Shown piece after piece: positions 25,821 through 37,574 of a DNA stretch of 64,000 nt (positions within the stretch are counted from its first letter, which is position 1; the number at the start of each line of letters is the position of its first letter). The DNA is from Halictus rubicundus (Eukaryota; Arthropoda; Insecta; Hymenoptera; Halictidae). Location: the NCBI RefSeq assembly GCF_050948215.1, contig NW_027488580.1, positions 1,426,001-1,490,000 of the forward strand, written 5' to 3'. The position numbers and the translations under genes are program-made. The notes under the pieces are model-generated. The model did not search any database. It was not told where the DNA came from and was given only the letters and a program-made list of their open reading frames with translations.

Positions 25821-27480
25821 CATTACTATCCTATACTCCATTATATCCTATCCGCTATCGTATCATATCCTCTATCCTATAATATAAGCTATCCTATCAT
25901 ATCCTCTATCCTATCCTCTATCCTATCCTCTATCCTATCCTCTATCCTATCCTCTATCCTATCCTCTATCCTATCCTATCCTCTATCCTATCCTATCCTC
26001 TATCCTATCCTATCCTCTATCCTATCCTATCCTCTATCCTATCCTATCCTCTATCCTATCCTATCCTCTATCCTATCCTATCCTCTATCCTATCCTATCC
26101 TATCCTCTATCCTATCCTATCCTATCCTCTATCCTATCCTATCCTCTATCCTATCCTATCCTCTGTCCTATCCTATCCTCTATCCTATCCTATCCTCTAT
26201 CCTATCCTATCCTCTATCCTATCATATCCTCTATCCTATCCTATCCTCAATCCTATCCTATCCTCTATCCTCTCCTATTCTTTATACTAACCAATCCTCT
26301 ATCCTATCCTCTATCCTATCCTATCCTCTATCCTATCCTATCCTCTATCCTATCCTCACCTCTATCCTATCCTATCCTCTATCCTATCCTATCCTCCATC
26401 CTATCCAATCTTCTATCCTATCCTATCCTCTATGCTATCCTATCCTCTATCCTATCCTATCCTCTATCCTATCCTATCTTCTATCCTATCATATCCTCTA
26501 TCCTATCCTATCCTCTATCCTATCCTATCCTATCCTCTATCCTATCCTATCCTATCCTCTATCCTATCCTATCCTCTATTGTCTGCTCTATCCTATCCTA
26601 TCCACTATCCTATTCTATCCTCAATGCTATCCTATTGTCTATCCTCACCTATCCTTTATACTATCCAATCCTCTATCCTATCCTATCCTCTATCCTATCC
26701 TATCCTCCATCGTCTCCTATCCTCTATCCTATCCAATCCCCTATCCTATCCTCGATCCTATCCTATTCTCTATCGTCTGCTCTATCCTATCCTATCCACT
26801 ATCCTATCCTCTCCTCAATGCTATCCTATTCTCTATCCTCACCTATCCTTTATACTATCCAATCCTCTATCCTATCCTATCCTCCATCGTCTCCTATCCT
26901 CTATCCTATCCAATCCCCTATCCTATCCTCGATCCTATCCTATCCTCTATCGTCTGCTCTATCCTATCCTATCCACTATCCTATCCTCTCCTCAATGCTA
27001 TCCTATTCTCTATCCTCACCTATCCTCTATCCTATCCTATCCTCTATCCTATCCTATCCTCTATCCTATCCTATCCTCAATCCTATCCTATCCTCTATCC
27101 TATCCAATCCCCTATCCTATCCTCTATCCTATCCTATCCTCAATCCTATCCTATCCTCTATCCTCTCCTATCCTTTATACTAACCAATCCTCTATCCTAT
27201 CCTCTATCCTATCCTATCCTCTATCCTATCCTATCCTCTATCCTAACCTATCCTCTATCCTATCCTATCCTCTATCCTATCCTATCCTCTATCCTATCCT
27301 ATCCTCTATCCTATCCTATCCTCTATCCTATCCTATCCTATCCTCTATCCTATCCTATCCTCTATCCTATCCTATCCTCTATCCTATCCTATCCACTATC
27401 CTATCCTATCCTATCCTCTATCCTATCCTATCCTCTATCCTATCCTATCCTCTATCCTATCCTATCCTCTATGCTATCCT
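25821..27480. repeat. Family B unit 7 (runs out near 27.5 kb)
   Basis: It has five 12-mers (25903-25963). ataatataagc near 25878 replaces the ataatatccgc of other units. ATG 26432 and attgtctatcc near 26630 follow unit 6 at offset 2419. After about 27,390 the unit no longer follows B order and passes into family C. Positions 26999-27472 have no G. Confidence 0.8.
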
Positions 27481-28284
27481 ATCCTCTATCCTATCCTATA
27501 CTCTATCCTAACCTATCCTCTATCCTATCCTATTCTCTATCCTATCATATCCTCTATAATATCGTATCCTCTATCATATCCTATCCTCTTGCCTATGATA
27601 TCATCTACCCTATCGTATCCTCTATCCTATCCAATCTCCTACCCTATCCTCTATCGTCTGCTCTATCCTATCCTATCCACTATCCTATCCTATCCTCAAT
27701 GCTATCCTATTCTCTATACTCACCTATCCTTTATACTATCCAATCCTCTATCCTATCCTATCCTCTATCCTATCCTATCCTCTATCCTATCCTATCCTCC
27801 ATCCTATCCAATCTTCTATCCTATCCTATCCTCTATCCTATCCTATCCTCTATCCTATCCTATCCTCTATGCTATCCTATCCTCTATCCTATCCTATCCT
27901 CTATCCTATCCTATCCTCTATCCTATCCTATCCTCTATCCTATCCTATCCTCTATCCTATCCTATCCTCTATCCTATCCTATCCTCTATCCTATCCTATC
28001 CTCTATCCTATCCTATCCTCTTCCCTATCCTATTCTCTATCCTATCCTATCCTCTAGCCTATCCTATCCTCTATCCTATCCTATCCTCTATCGTATCCTA
28101 TCCTCTATCCTATCCAATCCTACATCCTATCCTATCTTCCATCGTCTCCTATCCTCTATCCTATCCAATCCCCTATCCTATTCTCTATCCTATCCTATCC
28201 TGTATCCTATAATATCATCTATCCTATCCAATCTCTATCGTCCCCTGTCCTCTATCCTAGGAAATCCCCTATCTTATCCTCTAT
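27481..28284. repeat. Family B/C junction segment
   Basis: It opens with a relic of the Y/B core (ctctataatatcg, GATATC at 27597, cgtctgctc near 27656, caatgc near 27698). About 300 bp of nearly pure 17-mers follow, then ctcttccctatcc near 28018 and the first C words. cctaggaaatcc near 28255 is a one-base variant of the cctagcaaatcc in later C units. Confidence 0.7.
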
Positions 28285-29551
28285 CGTCACCTGCCCTCTA
28301 TCCTATCCAATCCCCTATCTTATCTTCTATCGTCTCCTGTCCTATATCCTATCCAATCCCCAACCTATCCTCTATCCTATCCTATCCTCTATCCTATCCT
28401 ATCCTCAATCATATCCTATCCTATGCTCTTTCCTATTCTATACTCTATCCTATCCTATCCTCTATCCTATCCTATCCTCTATCCTATCCTATCCTCTATC
28501 CTATCCTATCCTCTATCCTCTCCTATCCTCTATCCTATCCTATCCTCTATCCTATCCTATCCTCTATCCTATCCTATCCTCTATCCTAGCATATCCTCTA
28601 TCCTATCCTATCCTCTATCCTATCCTATCCTCAATCCTATCCTGTCCTGTATCCTCTCCTATCCTATATACTATCCAATCCTCTATCCTATCCTCTATCC
28701 TATCCTATCGTCCATCGTCTCCTATCCTCTATCCTATCCAATCCCCTACCCTATCCTCTATCCTATCCTATCCTCTATCCTATCCAATCCTACATCCTGT
28801 CCTATCCTCCATCGTCTCCAATCCTCTATCCTATCCAATCCCCTATCCTATCCTCTATCATATCCTATCCTCTATCCTATCCTATCCTCAATCCTATCAT
28901 ACCCTCCATCCTCTCCTATCCTTCATACTAACCAATCCTCTATCCTATCCTCTATCCTATCCTATTCTCTATCCTATCCTATCCTCCATCGTCTCCTATC
29001 CTCTATCCTATCCAATCCCCTATCCTATCATCTATCCGATCCTATCCTCTATCCTATCCTATCCTCTATCCTATCCAATCCTACATCCTATCCTATCCGC
29101 TATGCTATCCTATCCTCTATCCTATCCTATCCTCTATCCTATCCTATCCTCTATCCTATCCTATCCTCTACCCTATCCTATCCTCTATCCTATCCTATCC
29201 TCTAGCCTATCCTATCCTCTATCCTATCCTATCCTCTATCCTATCCTATCCTCTATCCTATCCTATCCTCTATCCTATCCTATCCTCTTCCCTATCCTAT
29301 TCTCTATCCTATCCTATCCTCTAGCCTATCCTATCCTCTATCCTATCCTATCCTCTATCGTATCCTATCCTCTATCCTATCCAATCCTACATCCTATCCT
29401 ATCTTCCATCGTCTCCTATCCTCTATCCTATCCAATCCCCTATCCTATTCTCTATCCTATCCTATCCTGTATCCTATAATATCATCTATCCTATCCAATC
29501 TCTATCGTCCCCTGTCCTCTATCCTAGCAAATCCCCTATCTTATCCTCTAT
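28285..29551. repeat. Family C unit 1 (1267 bp)
   Basis: It runs from cgtcacctgccc to the next copy and contains tatgctctttcc (ATG 28423), two catcgtctcc segments, tcctacatcc variants and cgctatgctatcc (ATG 29102). It follows unit 2 at offset 1267 over its first part. Confidence 0.78.
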
Positions 29552-30721
29552 CGTCACCTGCCCTCTATCCTATCCAATCCCCTATCTTATATTCTATCGT
29601 CTCCTGTCCTATATCCTATCCAATCCCCAACCTATCCTCTATCCTATCCTATCCTCTATCCTATCCTATCCTCAATCATATCCTATCCTATGCTCTTTCC
29701 TATTCTATACTCTATCCTATCCTATCCTCTATCCTATCCTATCCTCTATCCTATCCTATCCTCTATCCTATCCTATCCTCTATCCTATCCTATCCTCTAT
29801 CCTCTCCTATCCTCTATCCTATCCTATCCTCTATCCTATCCTATCCTCTATCCTATCCTATCCTCTATCCTAGCACATCCTCTATCCTATCCTATCCTCT
29901 ATCCTATCCTATCCTCAATCCTATCCTGTCCTGTATCCTCTCCTATCCTATATACTAACCAATCCTCTATCCTATCCTCTATCCTATCCTATCGTCCATC
30001 GTCTCCTATCCTCTATCCTATCCAATCCCCTACCCTATCCTCTATCCTATCCTATCCTATCCTCTATCCTATCCAATCCTACATCCTGTCCTATCCTCCA
30101 TCGTCTCCAATCCTCTATCCTATCCAATCCCCTATCCTATCCTCTATCATATCCTATCCTCTATCCTATCCTATCCTCAATCCTATCATACCCTCCATCC
30201 TCTCCTATCCTTTATACTAACCAATCCTCTATCCTATCCTCTATCCTATCCTATTCTCTATCCTATCCTATCCTCCATCGTCTCCTATCCTCTATCCTAT
30301 CCAATCCCCTATCCTATCATCTATCCGATCCTATCCTCTATCCTATCCTATCCTCTATCCTATCCAATCCTACATCCTATCCTATCCGCTATGCTATCCT
30401 ATCCTCTATCCTATCCTATCCTCTATCCTATCCTATCCTCTATCCTATCCTATCCTCTACCCTATCCTATTCTCTATCCTATCCTATCCTCTAGCCTATC
30501 CTATCCTCTATCCTATCCTATCCTCTATCGTATCCTATCCTCTATCCTATCCAATCCTACATCCTATCCTATCTTCCATCGTCTCCTATCCTCTATCCTA
30601 TCCAATCCCCTATCCTATTCTCTATCCTATCCTATCCTGTATCCTATAATATCATCTATCCTATCCAATCTCTATCGTCCCCTGTCCTCTATCCTAGCAA
30701 ATCCCCTATCTTATCCTCTAT
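29552..30721. repeat. Family C unit 2 (1170 bp)
   Basis: It has the same order as unit 1, with tatgctctttcc (ATG 29690) and cgctatgctatcc (ATG 30391). It has ctagcacatcc near 29871 where unit 1 has ctagcatatcc. It is shorter through loss of 17-mers after the cgctatgc landmark. Confidence 0.78.
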
Positions 30722-31850
30722 CGTCACCTGCCCTCTATCCTATCCAATCCCCTATCTTATCTTCTATCGTCTCCTGTCCTATATCCTATCCAATCCCCAA
30801 CCTATCCTCTATCCTAGCATATCCTCTATCCTATCCTATCCTCTATCCTATCCTATCCTCTATCCTATCCTATCCTATCCTATACTCTATCCTATCCTAT
30901 CCTCTATCCTATCCTATCCTCTATCCTATCCTATCCTCTATCCTATCCTATCCTCTATCCTATCCTATCCTCTATCCTATCCTATCCTCAATCCTATCCT
31001 ATCCTCCATCCTCTCCTATCCTTTATACTAACCAATCCTCTATCCTATCCTCTATCCTATCCTATCCTCTATCCTATCCTATCCTCTATCCTATCCTATC
31101 CTCTATCCTATCCTATCCTCCATCCTATCCAATCTTCTATCCTGTCCTATCCTCTATCCTATCCTATCCTCTATCCTATCCTATCCTCTATGCTATCCTA
31201 TCCTCTATCCTATCCTATCCTCTACCCTATCCTATCCTCTATCCTATCCTATCCTCTATCCTATCCTATCCTCTATCCTATCCTATCCTCTATCCTATCC
31301 TATCCTATCCTCTATCCTATCCTATCCTCTATTGTCTGCTCTATCCTATCCTATCCACTATCCTATTCTATCCTCAATGCTATCCTATTCTCTATCCTCA
31401 CCTATCCTTTATACTATCCAATCCTCTATCCTATCCTATCCTCTATCCTATCCTATCCTCCATCGTCTCCTATCCTCTATCCTATCCAATCCCCTATCCT
31501 ATCCTCGATCCTATCCTATCCTCTATCGTCTGCTCTATCCTATCCTATCCACTATCCTATCCTCTCCTCAATGCTATCCTATTCTCTATCCTCACCTATC
31601 CTTTATACTATCCAATCCTCTATCCTATCCTATCCTCTATCCTATCCTATCCTCCATCGTCTCCTATCCTCTATCCTATCCAATCCTACATCCTATCCTA
31701 TCTTCCATCGTTTCCTATCCTCTATCCTATCCAATCCCCTATCCTATTCTCTATCCTATCCTATCCTGTATCCTATAATATCATCTATCCCATCCAATCT
31801 CTATCGTCCCCTGTCCTCTATCCTAGCAAATCCCCTATCTTATCCTCTAT
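30722..31850. repeat. Family C unit 3 with foreign B segment
   Basis: It has lost tatgctctttcc after its cgtcacctgccc and carries a family B segment in the middle (31121-31683). It then returns to C words (tcctacatcc, cctagcaaatcc). Confidence 0.75.
31121..31683. repeat. Family B segment embedded in family C
   Basis: aatcttctatcc, ctctatgctatcc (ATG 31190), attgtctgctc near 31330, caatgc near 31375, tcctcgatcc near 31502, cgtctgctc near 31526 and a second caatgc near 31569 occur in family B order. Flanks on both sides are family C. This indicates exchange or transposed duplication between the two domains. Confidence 0.75.
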
Positions 31851-32584
31851 CGTCACCTGCCCTCTATCCTATCCAATCCCCTATCTTATCTTCTATCGTC
31901 TCCTGTCCTCTATCCTATCCAATCCCCAACCTATCCTCTATCCTATCCTATCCTCTATCCTATCCTATCCTCTATCCTATCCTATCCTCTATCCTATCCT
32001 ATCCTCAATCATATCCTATCCTATGCTCTTTCCTATTCTATACTCTATCCTATCCTATCCTCTATCCTATCCTATCCTCTATCCTATCCTATCCTCTATC
32101 CTATCCTATCCTCTATCCTATCCTATCCTCTATCCTAGCATATCCTCTATCCTATCCTATCCTCTATCCTATCCTATCCTCAATCCTATCCTGTCCTGTA
32201 TCCTCTCCTATCCTAAATACTAACCAATCCTCTATCCTATCCTCTATCCTATCCTATCGTCCATCGTCTCCTATCCTCTATCCTATCCAATCCCCTAACC
32301 TATCCTCTATCCTATCCTATCCTCTATCCTATCCTCCATCGTCTCCAATCCTCTACCCCATCCAATCCCCTATCCTATCCTCTATCATATCCTATCCTCT
32401 ATCCTATCCTATCCTCAATCCTATCATATCCTCTATCCTCTCCTATCCTTTATACTAACCAATCCTCTATCCTATCCTCTATCCTATCCTATCCTCCATC
32501 GTCTCCTATCCTCTATCCTACCCAATCCCCTATCCTATCCTATCCTCTATCCTATCCTATCCTCTATCCTATCCTATCCTCTAT
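31851..32584. repeat. Family C unit 4 (734 bp)
   Basis: It runs from cgtcacctgccc to the next copy and contains tatgctctttcc (ATG 32023). Private spellings are cctaaatactaacc near 32212 and ctaccccatcc near 32353. It is shortened in the 17-mer part. Confidence 0.75.
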
Positions 32585-33059
32585 CGTCACCTGCCCTCTA
32601 TCCTATCCAATCCCCTATCTTATATTCTATCGTCTCCTGTCCTCTATCCTATCCAATCCCCAACCTATCCTCTATCCTATCATATCCTCAATCCTATCCT
32701 ATCCTATGCTCTTTCCTATTCTATCCTCTATCGCATCCTATCCTCTATCCTATCCAATCCTACATCCTATCCTATCCGCTATGCTATCCTATCCTCTATC
32801 CTATCCTATCCTCTATCCTATCCTATCCTCTATCCTATCCTATCCTCTATCCTATCCTATCCTCTACCCTATCCTATCCTCTATCCTATCCTATCCTCTA
32901 GCCTATCCTATCCTCTATCCTACCTATCCTCTATCCTATCCAATCCCCTATCCTATTCTCTATCCTATCCTATCCTCTATCCTATAATATCATCTATCCT
33001 ATCCAATCTCTATCGTCCCCTGTCCTCTATCCTAGCAAATCCCCTATCTTATCCTCTAT
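32585..33059. repeat. Family C unit 5 (475 bp)
   Basis: It contains tatgctctttcc (ATG 32706) followed by ctatcgcatcc, cgctatgctatcc (ATG 32781) and a short-form ctatcctacctatcc near 32916 where one pentamer is damaged. It is the shortest C unit. Confidence 0.75.
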
Positions 33060-34050
33060 CGTCACCTGCCCTCTATCCTATCCAATCCCCTATCTTATCT
33101 TCTATCGTCTCCTGTCCTCTATCCTATCCAATCCCCAACCTATCCTCTATCCTATCCTATCCTCTATCCTATCCTATCCTCAATCCTATCCTATCCTATG
33201 CTCTTTCCTATTCTATACTCTATCCTATCCTATCCTCTATCCTCTATCCTATCCTATCCTCTATCCTATCCTATCTTCTATCCTATCCTATCCTCTATCC
33301 TAGCATATCCTCTATCCTATCCTATCCTCTATCCTATCCTATCCTCAATCCTATCCTGTCCTGTATCCTCTCCTATCCTATATACTAACCAATCCTCTAT
33401 CCTATCCTCTATCCTATCCTATCGTCCATCGTCTCCTATCCTCTATCCTATCCAATCCCCTACCCTATCCTCTATCCTATCCTATCCTCTATCCTATCCA
33501 ATCCTACATCCTATCCTATCCTCCATCGTCTCCTATCCTCTATCCTATCCAATCCCCTATCCTATCCTCTATCCTATCCTATCCACTACCCTATAATATC
33601 ATCTATCCTATCCAATCTCTATCGTCTCCTGCTCTCTATCCTATCCAATCCCCTATCCTATCTTCTATCGTCTCCTGTCCTCTATCCTATCCAATCCCCT
33701 ATCCTGTCCTATCCTCTATCCTATCCTATCCTCAATCCTATCCTATCCTATCCTCTATCCTATCCTATCCTCTATCCTATCCTATCCTCTCTCCTATCCT
33801 ATCCTCCATCGTCTCCTATCCTCTATCCTATCCAATCCCCTACCCTATCCTCTATCCTATCATATCCTCTATCCTATCCTATCCTCTATCATATCCTATT
33901 CTCTATCGTCTCCTGTCCTCTATTCTATCAAATCCCCTATCTTATCCTCTATCGTGTCCTGTCCTCTATCCTATCCAATCCCCTATCCTATCCTCTATGC
34001 TATCGTATCCTCTATAATATCGTAACCTCTATCATATTCTATCCTCTATC
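33060..34050. repeat. Family C tail
   Basis: It starts with the last cgtcacctgccc and has tatgctctttcc at 33198. It then decays into variants such as cgtctcctgctc near 33625 and cgtgtcctgtcc near 33952 without further C landmarks. cctctataatatcgtaacc near 34010 is a relic of the Y/B core. Confidence 0.68.
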
Positions 34051-34630
34051 CTATAATATCATCTATCCTCTATCCTATCCTATCCTCTATCCTATCCTAT
34101 CCTCTATCCTATCCTATCCTCTATCCTATCCTATCCTCTATCCTATCCTATCCTCTATCCTATCCTATCCTCTATCCTATCCTATCCTCTATCTGATCCT
34201 ATCCTCTAGCCTATCCTATCCTCTATCCTATCCTATCCTCTATCATATCCTATCCTCTTGCCTATAATATCATCTATCCTATCCTATTCTCTATCATATC
34301 CTATCCTCTATCCTATCCTATTCTCTATCATATCCTATCCTCTATCCTATCCTATCCTCTATCCTATCCTATCCTCTATCCTATCCTATCCTCTATCCTA
34401 TCCTCTATCCTATCCTATCCTCTCTCCTATCCTATCCTCTATCCTATCCTATCCTATCCTCTATCCTAACCTATCCTCTATCTTATCCAATCCTCTATCC
34501 TATCCTATCCTCTTTCCTATCCTATCCTCCATCGTCTCCTATCCTATATCATATCCAATCCCCTATCCTATCCTCGATCCTATCCTATCCTCTATCGTCT
34601 GCTCTATCCTATCCTACCCACTATCCTATC

Positions 34631-34930
34631 CTCCATCGTCTCCTATCCTCTATCCTATCCAATCCGCTACCCTATCCTCTATCCTATCCTATCCTCTATC
34701 CTATCCAATCCTACATCCTATCCTATCCTCCATCGTCTCCTATCCTCTATCCTATATTATCCTCTATCGTCTCCTGTCCTCTATCCTATCCAATCCCCTA
34801 TCCTATCCTCTGTCCTATCCTATCCGATACTCTATCCTATCCTATTCTCTATAATATCGTATCCTCTATCGTATCCTATCCTCTTTCCTATAATATCATC
34901 TATCCTATCCTATCCTCTATCCTATCCTAT
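34631..34930. repeat. 985-bp-offset duplication, copy 1
   Basis: It starts at ctccatcgtctcc and runs through aatccgctaccc (34661), tcctacatcc, ctatattatcc, cgtctcctgtcc, ccgatactc and ctttcctataatatcatc (34883). Every landmark recurs 985 bp downstream. Confidence 0.82.
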
Positions 34931-35030
34931 CCTATTCTCTATCCTATCCTATCCTCTATCCTATCCTATCCTCTATCCTATCCTATCCTCTATCCTATCC
35001 TATCCTCTATCCTATCCTATCCTCTATCCT

Positions 35031-35600
35031 ATCCAATCCTCTATCCTATCCTATCCTCTTTCCTATCCTATCCTCTATCCTATCCTATCCTCTATCCTAA
35101 CCTACCCTCTATCCTATCCTATCCTCTATCCTATCCTATCCTCAACGCTATCCTATCCTCATTCCTATCCTATACTCCATTATATCCTATCCTCAACGCT
35201 ATCCTATCATATCCTCTATCCTATAATATCCTCTATCCTATCCAATCCTGCATCCTATCCTCTATCCTATCCTCTATCCTATCCTATCCTCTATCCTATC
35301 CTCTATCCTATCTTCTATCCTATCCTCTATCCTATCCTATCCTCTATCCTAACCTATCCTCTATCCTATCCTATCCTCTATCCTATCCTATTCTCTATCC
35401 TATCCTATCCTCTATCCTAACCTATCCTCTATCATATCCTATCCTCTATCCTATCCTATCCTCAACGCTATCCTATCCTCATTACTATCCTATACTCCAT
35501 TATATCCTATCCGCTATCGTATCATATCCTCTATCCTATAATATCCTCTATCCTATCCAATCCTCTATCCTATCCTCTATCATATCCTCTATCCTATCAT
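35031..35600. repeat. Isolated family A relic
   Basis: caacgc with cattcc near 35145-35165 and caacgc with cattac at 35480, with ctatactccattatatcc after each, repeat the Y-X junction of family A 22 kb away from it. Small differences from A, such as a second caacgc near 35194 where A has ccgctatc, show divergence. Confidence 0.78.
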
Positions 35601-35615
35601 ATCCTCTATCCTATC

Positions 35616-35915
35616 CTCCATCGTCTCCTATCCTCTATCCTATCCAATCCGCTACCCTATCCTCTATCCTATCCTATCCTCTATCCTATCCAATCCTACA
35701 TCCTATCCTATCCTCCATCGTCTCCTATCCTCTATCCTATATTATCCTCTATCGTCTCCTGTCCTCTATCCTATCCAATCCCCTATCCTATCCTCTGTCC
35801 TATCCTATCCGATACTCTATCCTATCCTATTCTCTATAATATCGTATCCTCTATCGTATCCTATCCTCTTTCCTATAATATCATCTATCCTATCCTATCC
35901 TCTATCCTATCCTAT
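35616..35915. repeat. 985-bp-offset duplication, copy 2
   Basis: It matches 34631-34930 landmark by landmark: aatccgctaccc at 35646 and ctttcctataatatcatc at 35868. The family A relic lies between the two copies, so the duplicated unit may include it once. Confidence 0.82.
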
Positions 35916-36000
35916 CCTATCCTCTATCCTATCCTATCCTCTATCCTATCCTATCCTCTATCCTATCCTATCCTCTATCCTATCCTATCCTCTATCCTAT

Positions 36001-37574
36001 CCTATCCTCTATCCGATCCTATCCTCTATAATATCGTATCCACTATCCTATCCTATCCTCTATCCTATACTATTCTCTATCCTATCCTATCCTCTATCCT
36101 ATACTATCCTCTATCGTATCCTATCCTCTATCCGATCCTATCCTCTATCGTATCCTATCCTCTATCCTATCCTATTCTCTATCCTATCCTCTACCCTATC
36201 CTGTCCTCTATACTATCCTATCCTCAATCCTCTCCTATCCTCTATCCTATCCTCTACCCTATCCTACCCTCTATCCTATAATATCATCTATCCTATACTA
36301 TTCTCTATCCTATCCTATCCTCCATCCTATACTATCCTCTATCGTATCCTATCCTTTATCCGATCCTATCCTCTATAGTATCCTATCCTCTACCCTATCC
36401 TATCCTTTATCCTATCCTATCCTCTATACTACCCAATCCCCTATCCTATCCTCTATCCGATCCTATCCTCTATCCTATCCAATCCTCTACCCGATCCTAT
36501 CCTCTATCCTATCCTATCCTCTATAATATCGTATCCTCTATCCTATCCTATCCTCTATCCTATCCTATCCTCTATCCTATCCTATCTTCTATCCTATCAT
36601 ATCCTCTATCCGATCCAATCCTCTATCCTATCTTATTCTCTATCCTATCCTCTACCCTATCCGATCCTCTATCCTATAATATCATCTATCCTATACTATT
36701 CTCTATCCTATCCTATCCTTTATCCTATACTATCCTCTATCGTATCCTATCCTCTATCCGATCCTATCCTCTATCCTATCCTATCCTCTATCCTATCCAA
36801 TCCTCTATCCTATCTTATTCTCTATCCTATCCTCTACCCTTTCCTATCCTCTATCCTATAATATCATCTATCCTATACTATTCTCTATCCTATCCTATCC
36901 TCTATCCTATACTATCCTCTATCGTATCCTATCCTCTATCCGATCCTATCCTCTATCCGATCCTATCCTCTATAATATCGTATCCACTATCGTATCCTAT
37001 CCTCTATACGATCCTATCCTGTATCCTATCCTATCCTCTATCCTATCCTATCCTCTACCCTACCCTATCCTATCCTCTATCCTATCCTATCCTCTATCCT
37101 ATCTTATCCTCTATCCTATCCTATTCTCTATCCTATCCAATCCCCTATCCTATCCTCTATCCGATCCTATCCTCTATCCTATCCTATCCTCTATCCTATC
37201 CTATACTTCTACCCTATCCTATCCTCCATCCTATAATATCATCTATCGTATCCTATTCTCTATCCTAACCTCTATCGTCTGCTCTATCCTATCCTATCCT
37301 CTATCCTATCCTATCCTCTATGCTATCCAATCCTCTATCCTATCCTATCCTATCCTCTACCCTATCCTATCCTCTATCCTATCCTATCCTCTATCCTATC
37401 CTATTCTGTATCCTATACTCTACCCTATCCTATCCTCTATCCGATCCTATCCTCTATCCTATTCTATTCTCTATCCTATCCTCTACCCTATCCTATCCTC
37501 TATCCTATCCTATCCTCTATCGTCTCCTCTATCCTATCCTATCCTCTATCGTCTCCTCTATCCTATCCTATCCT
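36001..37574. repeat. Start of family E, irregular
   Basis: From here the variant words change to ccgatcc, tactattctctatcc, ctctaccctatcc and ctatcgtatcc. A module with tataatatcatc recurs near 36277, 36675 and 36857 without a fixed period. cgtctgctc occurs at 37276. No cattac, caacgc, GATATC or cgtcacctgccc is present. There is no other feature. Confidence 0.75.

Larger units (their letters stand above)
27481..34050. repeat. Family C higher-order repeat domain
   Basis: The domain is marked by cgtcacctgccc at 28285, 29552, 30722, 31851, 32585 and 33060. It is also marked by tatgctctttcc (ATG at 28423, 29690, 32023, 32706, 33198), cctagcaaatcc and gtataatatcatc-type variants. Spacing shrinks along the array: 1267, 1170, 1129, 734 and 475 bp. 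These words do not occur in families A or B. Confidence 0.82.
34051..36000. repeat. Zone D mosaic between the two halves of the window
   Basis: It has 17-mers to about 34,200, then cttgcctataatatcatc at 34257, a Y-like relic around 34,450-34,620 with cgtctgctc near 34598, a 985-bp duplication, and a family A relic. It mixes words of A, B, C and E, and is the last place where caacgc and cattac occur. Confidence 0.7.
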
